Notes under the pieces: model-generated
Databases searched by the model: none
Told to the model about the DNA's origin: nothing
The model's input: the letters and a program-made list of their open reading frames with translations, nothing else
Position numbers and translations under genes: made by a program
Source of the DNA: Streptomyces marispadix
GTDB taxonomy: Bacteria > Actinomycetota > Actinomycetes > Streptomycetales > Streptomycetaceae
Direction: 5' to 3'
Assembly: GCF_022524345.1 (NCBI RefSeq)
Contig: NZ_JAKWJU010000002.1
Coordinates: 1,550,001-1,614,000, forward strand
DNA: 64,000 nt
Shown: piece after piece, positions 44,146-53,633 of the stretch
Layout: each line of letters starts with the position of its first letter
Numbering within the stretch: the stretch's first letter is position 1

Positions 44146-45405
44146 TCAGCGGCCGAGGTCGGACAGCGGTACTGCCGGGTCCGCGAGGGCCTCAGGCTCG
44201 ACGGCCGCACCGGAGCGGATCAGGTCCTGCACGGCTCCGGTGACGTCCCACACGTTGACGTTGAGCCCGGCCAGTACGCGGTTCTCCCGCAGCCAGAAGG
44301 CGATGAACTCCCGCTTGGCGACATCTCCCCTGCACACCACCTGGTCGTAGGCGCCGGGGGGCGCGTAGCCGGAGTACTCCATGCCCACGTCGTACTGGTC
44401 GGAGAAGAAGTAGGGCACGCGGTCGTAGACGACGTCACGGCCGAGCATCGAACGTGCCGCCGCGGGGCCGCTGTTGAGGGCGTTGGCCCAGTGCTCGACG
44501 CGCAGCGGACCGCCCCACGGGGTCTCACGCAGGGACGCCACGTCGCCGGCGGCGTAGATGTCGGGGTCGGAGGTGCGCAGCGCGGAGTCCACGGCGACGC
44601 CTCCGCCCGGCCCTTCGGCGAGTTCGAGCCCGGCGGCCTCGGCGAGGGACGTGCGGGGCGCGGCCCCGATGGCGGCGAGGACGTCGTGTGCGGGGTGTTC
44701 GTCGCCGTCGTCGGTGCGTACGGACTGCACCATCCCGTCGGTACCGGTGATCTCGGAGAGCCGTGCGCCGAAGTGGAAACGGACGCCGTGCTCGCGGTGG
44801 AGGTCGGCGAAGAGCATGCCCATCTCGGGCCCGAGCACGGAGTGCAGCGGGGTCGGCTCCGGTTCGACGACGGTGACCTCCGCCCCGTACACGCGTGCCG
44901 CCGCGGCCACTTCGAGGCCGATCCAGCCTGCTCCGGCGATGACGAGATGGCCGTTCTCCTGGCCGAGTGCCGTGAGACGGCCGCGAAGCCGGTCGGCGTG
45001 TGCGATGCGGCGGAGGTGGTGCACGGAGGCGAGGGAGGTGCCGGGGATGTCGAGACGGCGGGGTTCGGCGCCCGTGGCCAGCAGCAGCTTGTCGTAGTTG
45101 AGGCGGGTGCCGTCGCCGAGCACCAGGCTCTTGGCGCCGGGGTCGAGGCGTACGACGGTCTGGCCCAGGTGGAGTTCGATGTCCGCGCCCGCGTACCAGG
45201 CGGGCTCGTGCACGAACACGCTCTCGCGCTCGTCGGAACCGGCGAGATACCCCTTGGAGAGGGGCGGACGTTCGTAGGGGTGGTCGCGCTCGTCGCCGAT
45301 CAGGATGACCCGGCCGGTGAAGCCCTCGGCACGCAGGGCCTCGGCGGCCTTCGAACCGGCGAGACCTCCGCCGACGATGACGAACGTCCGGTGTGCGTCG
45401 ACCAC
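44146..45405 (-). CDS. FAD/NAD(P)-dependent ferredoxin/rubredoxin reductase-like oxidoreductase
   Basis: The 419-residue flavoprotein has an FAD motif at the N-terminus (FVIVGGGLAGSKAAEAL), the PPLSKGYL segment typical of ferredoxin reductases of Rieske systems, a second Rossmann motif (VIAGAGWIGLEVA), the YAAGDVAS flavin motif and a C-terminal reductase dimer domain. It passes electrons from NAD(P)H to a small iron-sulfur protein, perhaps for a cytochrome P450; no ferredoxin gene is adjacent. GTG at 45405 follows AGGAGG at 6 bases. Confidence 0.9.
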   Translation of the reverse strand: MVDAHRTFVIVGGGLAGSKAAEALRAEGFTGRVILIGDERDHPYERPPLSKGYLAGSDERESVFVHEPAWYAGADIELHLGQTVVRLDPGAKSLVLGDGTRLNYDKLLLATGAEPRRLDIPGTSLASVHHLRRIAHADRLRGRLTALGQENGHLVIAGAGWIGLEVAAAARVYGAEVTVVEPEPTPLHSVLGPEMGMLFADLHREHGVRFHFGARLSEITGTDGMVQSVRTDDGDEHPAHDVLAAIGAAPRTSLAEAAGLELAEGPGGGVAVDSALRTSDPDIYAAGDVASLRETPWGGPLRVEHWANALNSGPAAARSMLGRDVVYDRVPYFFSDQYDVGMEYSGYAPPGAYDQVVCRGDVAKREFIAFWLRENRVLAGLNVNVWDVTGAVQDLIRSGAAVEPEALADPAVPLSDLGR

Positions 45406-45577
45406 TTGGTTCCTCCTCGCTGAGCTGACCCCCCGACGGAAACTCCACGTGTGAGCGTCCCGCATCGAACGGGCAGCGGGAAGAGGCCCCGGGCAGGTGG
45501 CGGGCACAACCGGACACGAAAGGGCCATGGGAGGGCGGCGAACGGGCCCGGCCGGGCGGAGGCGCACCCCGACTCGG

Positions 45578-45618
45578 GCCGGAGCCGGGCCGGGAGCCGG
45601 GCCGGGAGCCGGGCCGGA
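45578..45618. repeat. Short tandem repeat of gccgggccggga
   Basis: About three copies of a 12-bp unit occur between the reductase and dGTPase genes. Confidence 0.7.
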
Positions 45619-45660
45619 TGCGCACCCTGGGCCGGGTCCGGCCCGATGTGCGGACGCGGG

Positions 45661-47199
45661 TCAGCCGCGGCGTCCGGCGCGGGTGAGGCGTGCGTGCAGC
45701 GAGCGTGCCGAGACGTCCGTCAGCGCGGCGATCTGGTCGACGACGACACGCAGCCGCGCGGCGTCGTCGCCCGCCTCCATGTACAGCGCCCGGAACTGCG
45801 GATCGAGGCCCTCCGGCGCGCGAGCGGTCAGTGCGTCCGCGAGTTCGCCGAGCACGACGCGCTGCTCGGCACGCAGCCGTTCGAGGTCGGGGCGCTGCAT
45901 CACATAGCGGTCCGCGACGGCCTTGAGCACCGCGCACTCCAGCCGCACGCCGCGGGGCACGACGAGTTCGGCGGCGTAGCGGGTGAGCGGGCCCGATCCG
46001 TAGGCGCTGCGGGTGGCGCCTTCCGCGGCGAGCGCGAAGCGGCCGATGAGCTGGCTCGTGGCGTCCTTGAGGCGGGCCTGCGCCACGGCGGAGCCGTCGT
46101 AGCCGTGCGGCCACCACTCCTGGTCGAGCAACCGGTCGAGCGCTTCGGCGAGTTCGTCGGGTGCGGCGTCGGGGGCGTAGCGCTTCGCTGCGACGTCGAA
46201 GATGTCGCGTCGTTCGGGCTCTGCCAGCAGGACGTTGGGGTCGAGGTGGCCAGCGTGCAGACCGTCCTCGACATCGTGTACGGAGTAGGCGACGTCGTCG
46301 GACCAGTCCATGACCTGCGCCTCGAAGCAAGTACGCCCTTCGGGCGCGCCCCGCCGGAACCACTCGAAGACGGGCAGGTCGTCCTCGTAGACGCCGAACT
46401 TGCCGGAGCCCGGATCGTGGGGGTGGCAGCCGCGGCTCCAGGGGTATTTGGTGGCGGCGTCGAGCGCGGCACGGGTGAGGTTCAGGCCGACGGGGATCAG
46501 CGCGCCCGGGGCCAGGTCCTCGGGCCGGGCTGCGGCGCCCTCGGCGGTGCGGCCCACGTCGCCGCCGTCCGGGCCGGGGCCCGGCAGCGGGCTCGCGGCG
46601 GCGGTCGCATCGGGGCTCGCGGTCGCCTCGGGGCCCGGGCCGGAGAGAGGGTTCGCGCCCCGGGCCTGGTCCGGGTGAGGGTCGAGGAAGCGCTTCGGCT
46701 CCAGCCTGGAGAGGAGCCGCAGCGACTGGGCGTTGCCCTCGAACCCGCCGCAGGGCGCGGCGATTTCGCTCAGTACCCGCTCGCCGTTGTGCCCGAAGGG
46801 CGGATGCCCCAGGTCGTGCGCGAGACAGGCGGCCTCCACCAGATCGGGGTCGCAGCCGAGCGCCGCCCCCAGCTCACGGCCGACCTGTGCGCACTCAAGG
46901 GAGTGGGTGAGGCGGGTGCGGGGGCTGGCGTCCCATGCCTGTGCGCTGGTGCCGGGGGCGACGACCTGGGTCTTGCCCGCGAGCCTCCGCAGTGCTGCCG
47001 AGTGCAGTACGCGTGCACGGTCGCGCTGGAAGGCGGTACGCCCCGGCCGCTTGTCGGGCTCGGGCGCCCAGCGCTCGATGTCGGCCGGGCCGTAGGGGGC
47101 CGGAGCGCCACCGGGCCGTCCGTGGCCGGGCTCGTGGGCGGGCCCGTGGCCGGTACCGCCGGTGCCACCGGTGGTCTGTGTGTCGTACGTGCCGTGCAT
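45661..47199 (-). CDS. dgt: Deoxyguanosinetriphosphate triphosphohydrolase-like HD protein
   Basis: dGTPases split dNTPs into the nucleoside and triphosphate. The 512-residue protein contains the HD-domain ligands H99 (TRLTHSLE), H128-D129 ([14 protein letters not shown]) and a later Asp in the [12 protein letters not shown] motif. A Gly/Pro/Ala-rich insert of about 50 residues (roughly 185-240) interrupts the catalytic domain, and the N-terminus is a Gly/Thr/His-rich tail. It follows the usual dnaG neighbourhood. Confidence 0.93.
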   Translation of the reverse strand: MHGTYDTQTTGGTGGTGHGPAHEPGHGRPGGAPAPYGPADIERWAPEPDKRPGRTAFQRDRARVLHSAALRRLAGKTQVVAPGTSAQAWDASPRTRLTHSLECAQVGRELGAALGCDPDLVEAACLAHDLGHPPFGHNGERVLSEIAAPCGGFEGNAQSLRLLSRLEPKRFLDPHPDQARGANPLSGPGPEATASPDATAAASPLPGPGPDGGDVGRTAEGAAARPEDLAPGALIPVGLNLTRAALDAATKYPWSRGCHPHDPGSGKFGVYEDDLPVFEWFRRGAPEGRTCFEAQVMDWSDDVAYSVHDVEDGLHAGHLDPNVLLAEPERRDIFDVAAKRYAPDAAPDELAEALDRLLDQEWWPHGYDGSAVAQARLKDATSQLIGRFALAAEGATRSAYGSGPLTRYAAELVVPRGVRLECAVLKAVADRYVMQRPDLERLRAEQRVVLGELADALTARAPEGLDPQFRALYMEAGDDAARLRVVVDQIAALTDVSARSLHARLTRAGRRG

Positions 47200-47274
47200 A
47201 GAGCCGACCGTAGCGGCACGGGCGCGGAACGGGACGGGCGGAGCACTGGCCGGTGCCGGGCCGGGACCCGTGCG

Positions 47275-48246
47275 CTATGCGTGTGCGAGCGGGGTCAGGG
47301 CGGGAGCGGGAACTTCGGCGGGGGCGGCCGGACGGGTACCGGTGCCACGGCGGGCGCCGCCCCGGAGCGCCGGTACCGCCGCGCATGCCTCGTCGAAGCG
47401 GTGCAGTACGAGCCTGACCAGCGCCGGATGCGCACCGATCGGGGACGAGGCCGCCCAGGGCGCTTCGGCGGCACAGCGCGCGGCGAAGTACCCCGGTGCG
47501 GTGAAGCAGGACGCCATGGCGATGCGCCGGTGCCCCTCGGCGCGGAGCGTGCTTACCGCCTCGGGGACCGTGGGCCGGGCGGCGGAGGCGTAGGCGGGCA
47601 GCACGGGAGTGCCGCCTCCGAGCCGTTCGCCGAGTACGGCCGCGATGCGACGCGTATCGTCCGCCGACTCCGGATCGCGTGAACCGGCGGCGGCCAGCAC
47701 CACGGCGTCCGGCCCCCGGCTCTCGCCCCGTACGGCCTCCGTCAGCCGCTCGTGCAGAGCCTCGGCGAGCAGCGGATGCGGACCGAGGGGTTCGGCAACG
47801 GTGCCGCGGAGGTGCGGGGCGTCGGCGAGGGCACGCGGGATGTCGTGCTTGACGTGGTGCCCGTGCCCGAACAGCAGCGGTACGAGCACCACTTCGGCAC
47901 CGCGCGGCAACGCGGCCAGTGTGCGCGGAAGGGCGGGTTCGTTCAGCTCGATATGGCCCAGCTCGGCGTGGAGCCCGGGGCGTGCCGCCCTTACGGCCGC
48001 GAGCAGCGAGTCGACTGTACGCAGTGCCGCGGGGTCGCGGGAGCCGTGGGCGACCGCGACCAGCACGGGGGCGGCGGCCCGGGTAGCGGGACGCGCTCCG
48101 GCCGGGCGTATCGCCGTCAACTGGGTGTGGAGCTGGGAGGTGAGGCGGGTCATGAGCTGCGCCGTACTGTCGAGGCCGTGCGGTTGGTCGGGGCCGGGCA
48201 GTGGCTCGGGGCCGGGACGGGATTCGGGTGGTGGCGACGCCGTCAT
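47275..48246 (-). CDS. Sirohydrochlorin chelatase (CbiX/SirB type)
   Basis: The 323-residue protein has two chelatase half-domains. The first carries VAVAHGSRDP with the metal-site His and PLLFGHGHHVKHDIP; the second has AAAGSRDPES and SCFTAPGYF. It inserts iron (or cobalt) into sirohydrochlorin, giving siroheme for nitrite and sulfite reductases. Its place divergent from nasA and near nirBD fits siroheme supply for nitrite reduction. ATG at 48246 begins a Pro-rich tail, so the start is somewhat uncertain. Confidence 0.88.
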   Translation of the reverse strand: MTASPPPESRPGPEPLPGPDQPHGLDSTAQLMTRLTSQLHTQLTAIRPAGARPATRAAAPVLVAVAHGSRDPAALRTVDSLLAAVRAARPGLHAELGHIELNEPALPRTLAALPRGAEVVLVPLLFGHGHHVKHDIPRALADAPHLRGTVAEPLGPHPLLAEALHERLTEAVRGESRGPDAVVLAAAGSRDPESADDTRRIAAVLGERLGGGTPVLPAYASAARPTVPEAVSTLRAEGHRRIAMASCFTAPGYFAARCAAEAPWAASSPIGAHPALVRLVLHRFDEACAAVPALRGGARRGTGTRPAAPAEVPAPALTPLAHA

Positions 48247-48357
48247 GGACAGAGGCTGCCTCGCGGTCTTTGCCGTGCTGTTGCCTGCGTTCGGCGGCCT
48301 CGTTGCGGCGAACTCACCGAGGCGGCGACGGCGTGCTGAGCACCGGTTGCCGGGGCC

Positions 48358-48384
48358 GTTACGCGGGCCGCGGCCGTATGTAAC
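48358..48384. promoter_or_regulatory. GTTAC-N17-GTAAC element in the nasA/chelatase divergent promoter
   Basis: GTTAC and GTAAC start 22 bases apart, the spacing of two GlnR a-sites, and are also complementary. They lie 23-49 bp before nasA. The intervening b-sites are poor, so GlnR binding is only a possibility. Confidence 0.4.
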
Positions 48385-48406
48385 AGTCACGCCGCACGCT
48401 GGCGCC

Positions 48407-50835
48407 ATGCACGCGAACCCCCTCGACGGCCCCCTCGGCGCGGTCGGCGCCCTGGACGGCGATTCCGTCGACGTCCTGCCCGGCACCGACACCCACTGCC
48501 CGTACTGCGCGCTCCAGTGCGGAATGACGCTGCGCCCGGCGGACGGAGGCGGCGACGGGCCCGTTCGTCCGGAGACCGGACCGGAGGCAGGCACAGGCAT
48601 CCGTCTGGAGGTCGCCGAGCGCCCGGACTTCCCCGTCAACCGGGGCGCGCTGTGCGGCAAGGGCCGTACGGCGCCGCCGAACTGCTCGCACCGCACGCCC
48701 GGCTCACCCAGCCGCTGATACGGCGCCCCGAGTCGGGCCGCCTGGAGCCCGCCGGGTGGGACGAGGCGCTGGCGACGACCGCCGCCGCCCTGGCCCGTAC
48801 CCGCGAGACGCACGGCCCTGACGCGGTCGGTGTCTTCGGCGGTGGCGGGCTGACCAACGAAAAGGCCTACGCGCTGGGCAAGTTCGCACGCCTGGTGCTG
48901 GGGACCTCGCAGATCGACTACAACGGGCGGTTCTGCATGTCGTCCGCGGCCGCCGCCGCCAACAGGGCCTTCGGGCTCGACCGCGGGCTGCCTTTCCCGC
49001 TCGCGGACGTCGCACGCACGGACTGCCTCATCCTCGTGGGCTCCAATCTCGCCGAGACGATGCCGCCCGCACTGCGCCGCCTCACCGAACTACGCGAAGG
49101 CGGTGGCAAGTTGATCGTCGTCGATCCCCGCCGCACCCGGACCGCCGAGCAGGCCGACCTGCATCTCGCGCCGCGCCCCGGCACCGATCTGGCCCTGGCG
49201 CTGGGCCTGTTGCACCTGGTCGTGGCCGAAGGGCGGCTGGACACGGAGTACATCGACTCCCGCACCAGCGGCTGGCCCGAGGCCCGCAGCGCGGCCATGG
49301 CGCACTGGCCCGAACTGGTGGAGGGCATCACCGGGGTGCCCGTGCCCCGACTGCGGGAAGCCGTACGGCTGTTCTGCGACGCCGAGCACGCGATGGTGCT
49401 CACCGCACGCGGTCCCGAACAGCAGTCGAAGGGCACGGACACCGTCGGCGCCTGGATCGATCTCTGTCTGGCGACAGGCCGCCCCGGCCGCCCGTTCTCC
49501 GGCTTCGGCTCGCTGACCGGGCAGGGCAACGGGCAGGGCGGACGCGAACACGGCCAGAAGGCGGACCAGTTGCCCGGTTACCGCCGTCTCGACGACCCCG
49601 CGGCCCGTGAACATGTCGCCGGTGTCTGGGGCGTCGACCCCGCGAGCCTGCCCGGCCCCGGGCGCAGCGCGTACGAACTGCTCGACGCGCTCGGCGGCGA
49701 CGTGCGCAGCCTGCTGCTCGCGGGCTCGAATCCCGTGGTCTCCGCGCCGCGCGCCGCACATGTCGAACAGCGGCTGCGCGCACTGGACTTCCTCGTCGTG
49801 TGCGACGTCGTGCTCTCCGAGTCGGCGCGACTGGCCGATGTGGTGCTTCCCGTCGCGCAGTGGGCGGAGGAGACCGGCACCACGACCAATCTGGAAGGCC
49901 GCGTGCTGCTGCGCCGCAAAGCGGCCGAACCGCCTCCAGGGGTGCGTACGGACCTTCAGGTGCTGGAGGGGCTTGCCGCACGACTCGGCTGGGAGAAGGG
50001 CTTCCCGGCCGATCCCGGTGAGGTCTTCGAGGAGCTGCGGCGTGCCTCGGCGGGCGGCCCAGCGGACTACTCGGGCATCACCTACGGACGTATCGCGGCG
50101 GAGGACGGGGTGTTCTGGCCGTGCCCCAGACTCCCGGAGGAGCAGGGGGACTCGGGGAGCGCCGAGACTCCGCCGGTGGCCGGGCAGGCGCTCCCGGGAG
50201 AGGGCGGCAGCAGCGCGAGCACGGGCCACGGGACCGCACGGGCGCATCCCGGCACGCCACGCCTCTTCCGCGAACGGTTCGCCACCCCGGACGGGCGGGC
50301 CCGCTTCGTCTCCGTGTCGCACCGTCCGGCCGCCGAGGAGCCCGACGAGGAGTACCCGCTGCGGCTGACGACGGGCCGGGTGCTCTCCCAGTACCAGTCG
50401 GGCGCGCAGACGCGCCGGGTGGACGCGCTCAACGACGCGGCGCCCGGCCCCTTCGTCGAGCTGCATCCGCGGCTGGCGGGGCAGTTGGGCACCGAGGACG
50501 GCGATGTGCTCGCTGTCGTCTCACGGCGGGGGCGTGCGGTGGCACCGGCCCGCGTGACCAGCGGCATACGGGCGGACACGGTGTTCATGCCGTTCCACTG
50601 GAGCGGCGAGGGCCGCGCGAACTCGCTCACCAATCCGGCGCTCGACCCGTATTCGCGGATGCCGGAGTTCAAGGTCTGCGCGGTACGGGTGGAACGCGTG
50701 GGACGCACGGAACACCCGGACGCACCTGAGGCATCGGAGGCATCGGACGCGCCAGAAGCCCCGGAGGCCCCGGACGCCACCGACGGGCGGGACGGCCCCC
50801 ACCCGCCCAACGGAGCAACCGCACCCGGCAGTTGA
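48407..50835 (+). pseudogene. nasA: Assimilatory nitrate reductase catalytic subunit, frameshifted
   Basis: The frame from ATG 48407 encodes the N-terminal 4Fe-4S domain (C31-x2-C34-x3-C38 and C83 in GALCGKG) but continues wrongly after GKGRTA and stops at 48718. The rest of the molybdopterin enzyme (AAELLAPHARLTQPLIRR, NGRFCMSSAAAAANRAFG, GPEQQSKGTDTVG, LTGQGNGQGGREHG, and a C-terminal MopB domain) is in the -1 frame to 50835. One base appears missing around 48668-48673. Restored, the product would be about 809 residues, with a low-complexity Pro/Glu/Ala/Asp tail. Either the gene is inactive or the assembly has an error. The enzyme would reduce nitrate to nitrite for nirBD. Confidence 0.85.
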
Positions 50836-50850
50836 CGCGTCCCACCGGTC

Positions 50851-51657
50851 GTGCCTCTCAGACGTGTCGTGCCTCTCAGACGTGTCGTGCCACTTGGACG
50901 TACCGGAGACAGCAGTGGTGACGTGACCCGTTCCGGCGGCGCCGCCCGTACGGGTCAGGGGCCGCCGGAGGGCGCGGCCCGCACCGCGCGCACCGCCCGC
51001 CGCAGACGTGCCGTGCAGGCGCTGATGCTGTGCTGCGTGCTCGGTCTGCTGCCCGCTACATGGCTCCGGGTGTCGACCGGTGACATACGCATGACCTCCG
51101 GCGACGTCGGCGCAGGCGCCCCCTCGGCCCCCGTCGCCGTGGTCTTCGGCGCAGGCCTGTGGGACGGGGAGCCCTCCCCGTACCTCGCGCACCGCCTCGA
51201 CACGGCGGCCGGGCTCTACGAACGCGGAAGTGTGCGGGCGGTGCTCGTCACCGGCGACAACAGCCGCAAGGACTACGACGAACCGGACGCCATGCGCGAC
51301 TACCTCACCGAGCGCGGAGTCCCAGCACGGCGCATCGCCGCAGACTTCGCGGGCTTCGACACCTGGGACTCGTGCTCGCGTGCCTCCCGCGTCTTCGGTG
51401 TCCGCCGTGCGCTGCTGGTCAGCCAGGACTTCCACATCCGCCGTGCCCTGGCGCTGTGCCGTGCGGCGGGCATCGACTCCTACGCGGTCGCCGTCCCGGA
51501 ACCCCGCGACATCACCTGGTACGCGGGCGGTGCGCGCGAGATCCCCGGTGCCGCGAAGGCGGCGTTCGAGGCGTCCGTCACCCCGGACCCGCACTTCCTC
51601 GGGCCGCACGAGCCCGGCGTGGACCGGGCGCTCGCCGACGCCGGCAAGGACCGGTAG
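50851..51657 (+). CDS. DUF218/SanA-YdcF family membrane-anchored protein
   Basis: The 268-residue protein has an N-terminal basic region, one membrane helix (about residues 54-72) and an external DUF218 domain (VVFGAGLWDGEPSPYLAHRL, VLVTGDNSRKDYDEPDAM, SQDFHIRRALALCRAAG). SanA-like proteins affect cell-envelope permeability. An 18-bp direct repeat at 50851-50886 makes the first residues VPLRRV repeat and leaves several GTG starts possible. It is 15 bp downstream of nasA but probably unrelated in function. Confidence 0.85.
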   Translation: MPLRRVVPLRRVVPLGRTGDSSGDVTRSGGAARTGQGPPEGAARTARTARRRRAVQALMLCCVLGLLPATWLRVSTGDIRMTSGDVGAGAPSAPVAVVFGAGLWDGEPSPYLAHRLDTAAGLYERGSVRAVLVTGDNSRKDYDEPDAMRDYLTERGVPARRIAADFAGFDTWDSCSRASRVFGVRRALLVSQDFHIRRALALCRAAGIDSYAVAVPEPRDITWYAGGAREIPGAAKAAFEASVTPDPHFLGPHEPGVDRALADAGKDR

Positions 51658-51763
51658 GCCGGAGTGGCCGGAGGCCCCTTCGGCAGCCCGTACGGGAACC
51701 GCCGAACCGGCCCGTCGGAAACTCATGCGACATCGGACCGGCCCGGCGGCACACTCACCCGGC

Positions 51764-52507
51764 ATGGACCGCCGAGTGATCAGCAGCCTCGCCCATCGTG
51801 ACCACCCCGTCGCCGCCCCGCTGAGCGACGCCTCCGTGGACCGTCTCCTCGACCGTGCGCTGCCGCGTGGCGACGAGCGTCTGCTCGACCTCGGCTGCGG
51901 AGAGGCGGCCTGGCTGCTGAGGGCGCTCACACCACGCCCGGGGGCCCGCGGCGAAGGCGTCGACACGTCGAGGGACGCGCTGACCAGGGCACGTGAGGCG
52001 GCACGCGCCGCCGGGCTGGACGCCCGTCTGACGCTGCACGAGCAGGACGCGGCGGGCTTCACCTCGCCGCACGTCTTCGGTCTCGTCGCCGTCGTCGGCT
52101 CCACCCACGCCTTCGGCGGTCTGCTGCCCGCTCTCGCCACGGCCCGTACACATCTGGCGGCGGGCGGCCGCGTACTCGTCGGTGAGGGCTTCTGGGAACG
52201 TGAGCCCTCGCCTGCCGCGCTGGCCGGACTGGGCGCGTCCCACGACGAGTTCGACGATCTCGCCACGACCGTGGAGCGTGTGGCGGAGGACGGCTGGACG
52301 CCCGTGTACGGGCATGTCTCCACGCAGGACGAGTGGGACGACTACGAGTGGTCGTGGACGGGCTCGCTGTCGCGCTGGGCCCTGGACCACCCCGGGCGTC
52401 CCGATTCCGCCGAAGCCCTCCGGGCCGCGACCGCGCACCGCGACGGCTGGCTGCGCGGCTACCGGGGGACGCTCGGCTTCGTGACGCTGCTGCTGCGTGC
52501 CTCGTAG
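51764..52507 (+). CDS. SAM-dependent methyltransferase
   Basis: The 247-residue class I methyltransferase has the SAM motif LLDLGCGEAAWL and an acidic loop GVDTSRDAL; a later strand FGLVAVVGSTHAFGG resembles motif II/III of small-molecule methyltransferases. The substrate is unknown. ATG at 51764 is taken because the longer frame overlaps the preceding gene. Confidence 0.85.
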   Translation: MDRRVISSLAHRDHPVAAPLSDASVDRLLDRALPRGDERLLDLGCGEAAWLLRALTPRPGARGEGVDTSRDALTRAREAARAAGLDARLTLHEQDAAGFTSPHVFGLVAVVGSTHAFGGLLPALATARTHLAAGGRVLVGEGFWEREPSPAALAGLGASHDEFDDLATTVERVAEDGWTPVYGHVSTQDEWDDYEWSWTGSLSRWALDHPGRPDSAEALRAATAHRDGWLRGYRGTLGFVTLLLRAS

Positions 52508-52649
52508 GACCGTCACCGACGGGGCCCGTGCGGAAATCCCGCAGAGTCCCGCACAGGATCGCGCACAGAATCCCGCCGGGAGCGATGAGTTGCCGCCGCG
52601 TCCCCGGTCTCCATCCGTACAGGGAAAAACAGCGGAAAGGCGGCAGAAC

Positions 52650-53063
52650 GTGTCTACGAAGATCTTCGTCAATCTCCCCGTTCAGGACCTCGACAAGTCC
52701 AGGGACTTCTTCTCCCGGCTCGGCTACTCCTTCAACTCGCAGTTCTCGGACGACAACTGCGCATGCCTCGTCATCAGCGACGACATCTTCGCGATGCTGC
52801 TCACGGAGCCCTTCTTCAAGTCGTTCACGAAGAAGGAGATCGCCGACTCCCGTAACAGCACCGAGGTGATGCTCGCGCTGAGCGCCGACAGCAGAGCGGA
52901 CGTCGACGAACTCGCCGACAAGGCGCTGGCGGCCGGAGGCCGCGCCGCGGGCGACCCCCAGGACCACGGCTTCATGTACGGGCGCAGCTTCTACGACCTC
53001 GACGACCACCACTGGGAGGTCGTGTGGATGGACCCGGCCGTCATAGAGCAGCAGGAGAGCTGA
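52650..53063 (+). CDS. VOC (glyoxalase/bleomycin-resistance fold) family protein
   Basis: The 137-residue protein matches the PhnB/glyoxalase-like group with paired beta-alpha-beta modules (KIFVNLPVQDLDKSRDFF, GFMYGRSFYDLDDHHWEVVWMD). Metal-ligand candidates are the Glu of the last strand and His residues of DDHHWE. Function is unknown. GTG at 52650 follows GGAAAGG; the upstream frame is unrelated. Confidence 0.87.
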   Translation: MSTKIFVNLPVQDLDKSRDFFSRLGYSFNSQFSDDNCACLVISDDIFAMLLTEPFFKSFTKKEIADSRNSTEVMLALSADSRADVDELADKALAAGGRAAGDPQDHGFMYGRSFYDLDDHHWEVVWMDPAVIEQQES

Positions 53064-53132
53064 ACGGCCGAACGGTACGGGCGCGGCGGGGAGTGCACCG
53101 CCGCCGGCGCCTGCCCGTGCCGCGACGCGGAC

Positions 53133-53161
53133 GCCCCCGGAGGCCGACGGCCCCCGGGGGC
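53133..53161. terminator. Hairpin between convergent VOC and cutA genes
   Basis: GCCCCCGG pairs with CCGGGGGC (8 bp, 13-base loop). Confidence 0.65.
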
Positions 53162-53169
53162 CCGGGACT

Positions 53170-53502
53170 TCACCCGGCCGAGGTCTCCTCCTCGACCCAG
53201 GCGAGATACGCCTCGCCGCCGCGCACCACCGGGGTGGCGATGATCTCCGGTACGTCGTAGTCGTGCTCCCGGTCGATGTACGCCTCCAGCGCCTCGTAGC
53301 GAGCGCTGCTCGTCTTGAACAGCACCTGCCACTCCGGGTCGTTCTGTACGGCGCCCTCCCAGCGGTACACGGAGGTGACGGGTGCGCTGATCTGCGCGCA
53401 GGCGGCCACCCGTTCGCGTACGGCACCGGCCGCCAGCTCGCGTGCCTTCTCCTCGCTGCCGGTCGTCGTCAGCACGGTCAAGAACCTGGGCTCGTCGCTC
53501 AT
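53170..53502 (-). CDS. cutA: Divalent-cation tolerance protein CutA
   Basis: This 110-residue trimeric protein matches CutA over its full length (LTTTGSEEKARELA, RVAACAQISAPVTSVYRWEG, EWQVLFKTSSARYEALEAYI, EIIATPVVRGGEAYLAWVEEE). CutA proteins are small ferredoxin-like trimers linked to copper tolerance. Single gene with convergent neighbour. Confidence 0.95.
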   Translation of the reverse strand: MSDEPRFLTVLTTTGSEEKARELAAGAVRERVAACAQISAPVTSVYRWEGAVQNDPEWQVLFKTSSARYEALEAYIDREHDYDVPEIIATPVVRGGEAYLAWVEEETSAG

Positions 53503-53633
53503 GGCTCCACCTTGTCACCGGTGGCCGACGCGCCGCGCCCGCTCCCCCGACGTCGTGCGGCCGTACTGCCGTGCTCCGGCGCTGCGGTGCTGCCGTACTG
53601 GTGCGCTGTCGTACGGCCGTACTGCCGTGCACG

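Noticed and set aside
42306..44243. Plus-strand open frame opposite dnaG
   Set aside because: It has no domain, and dnaG with its zinc finger and Toprim motifs is certain.
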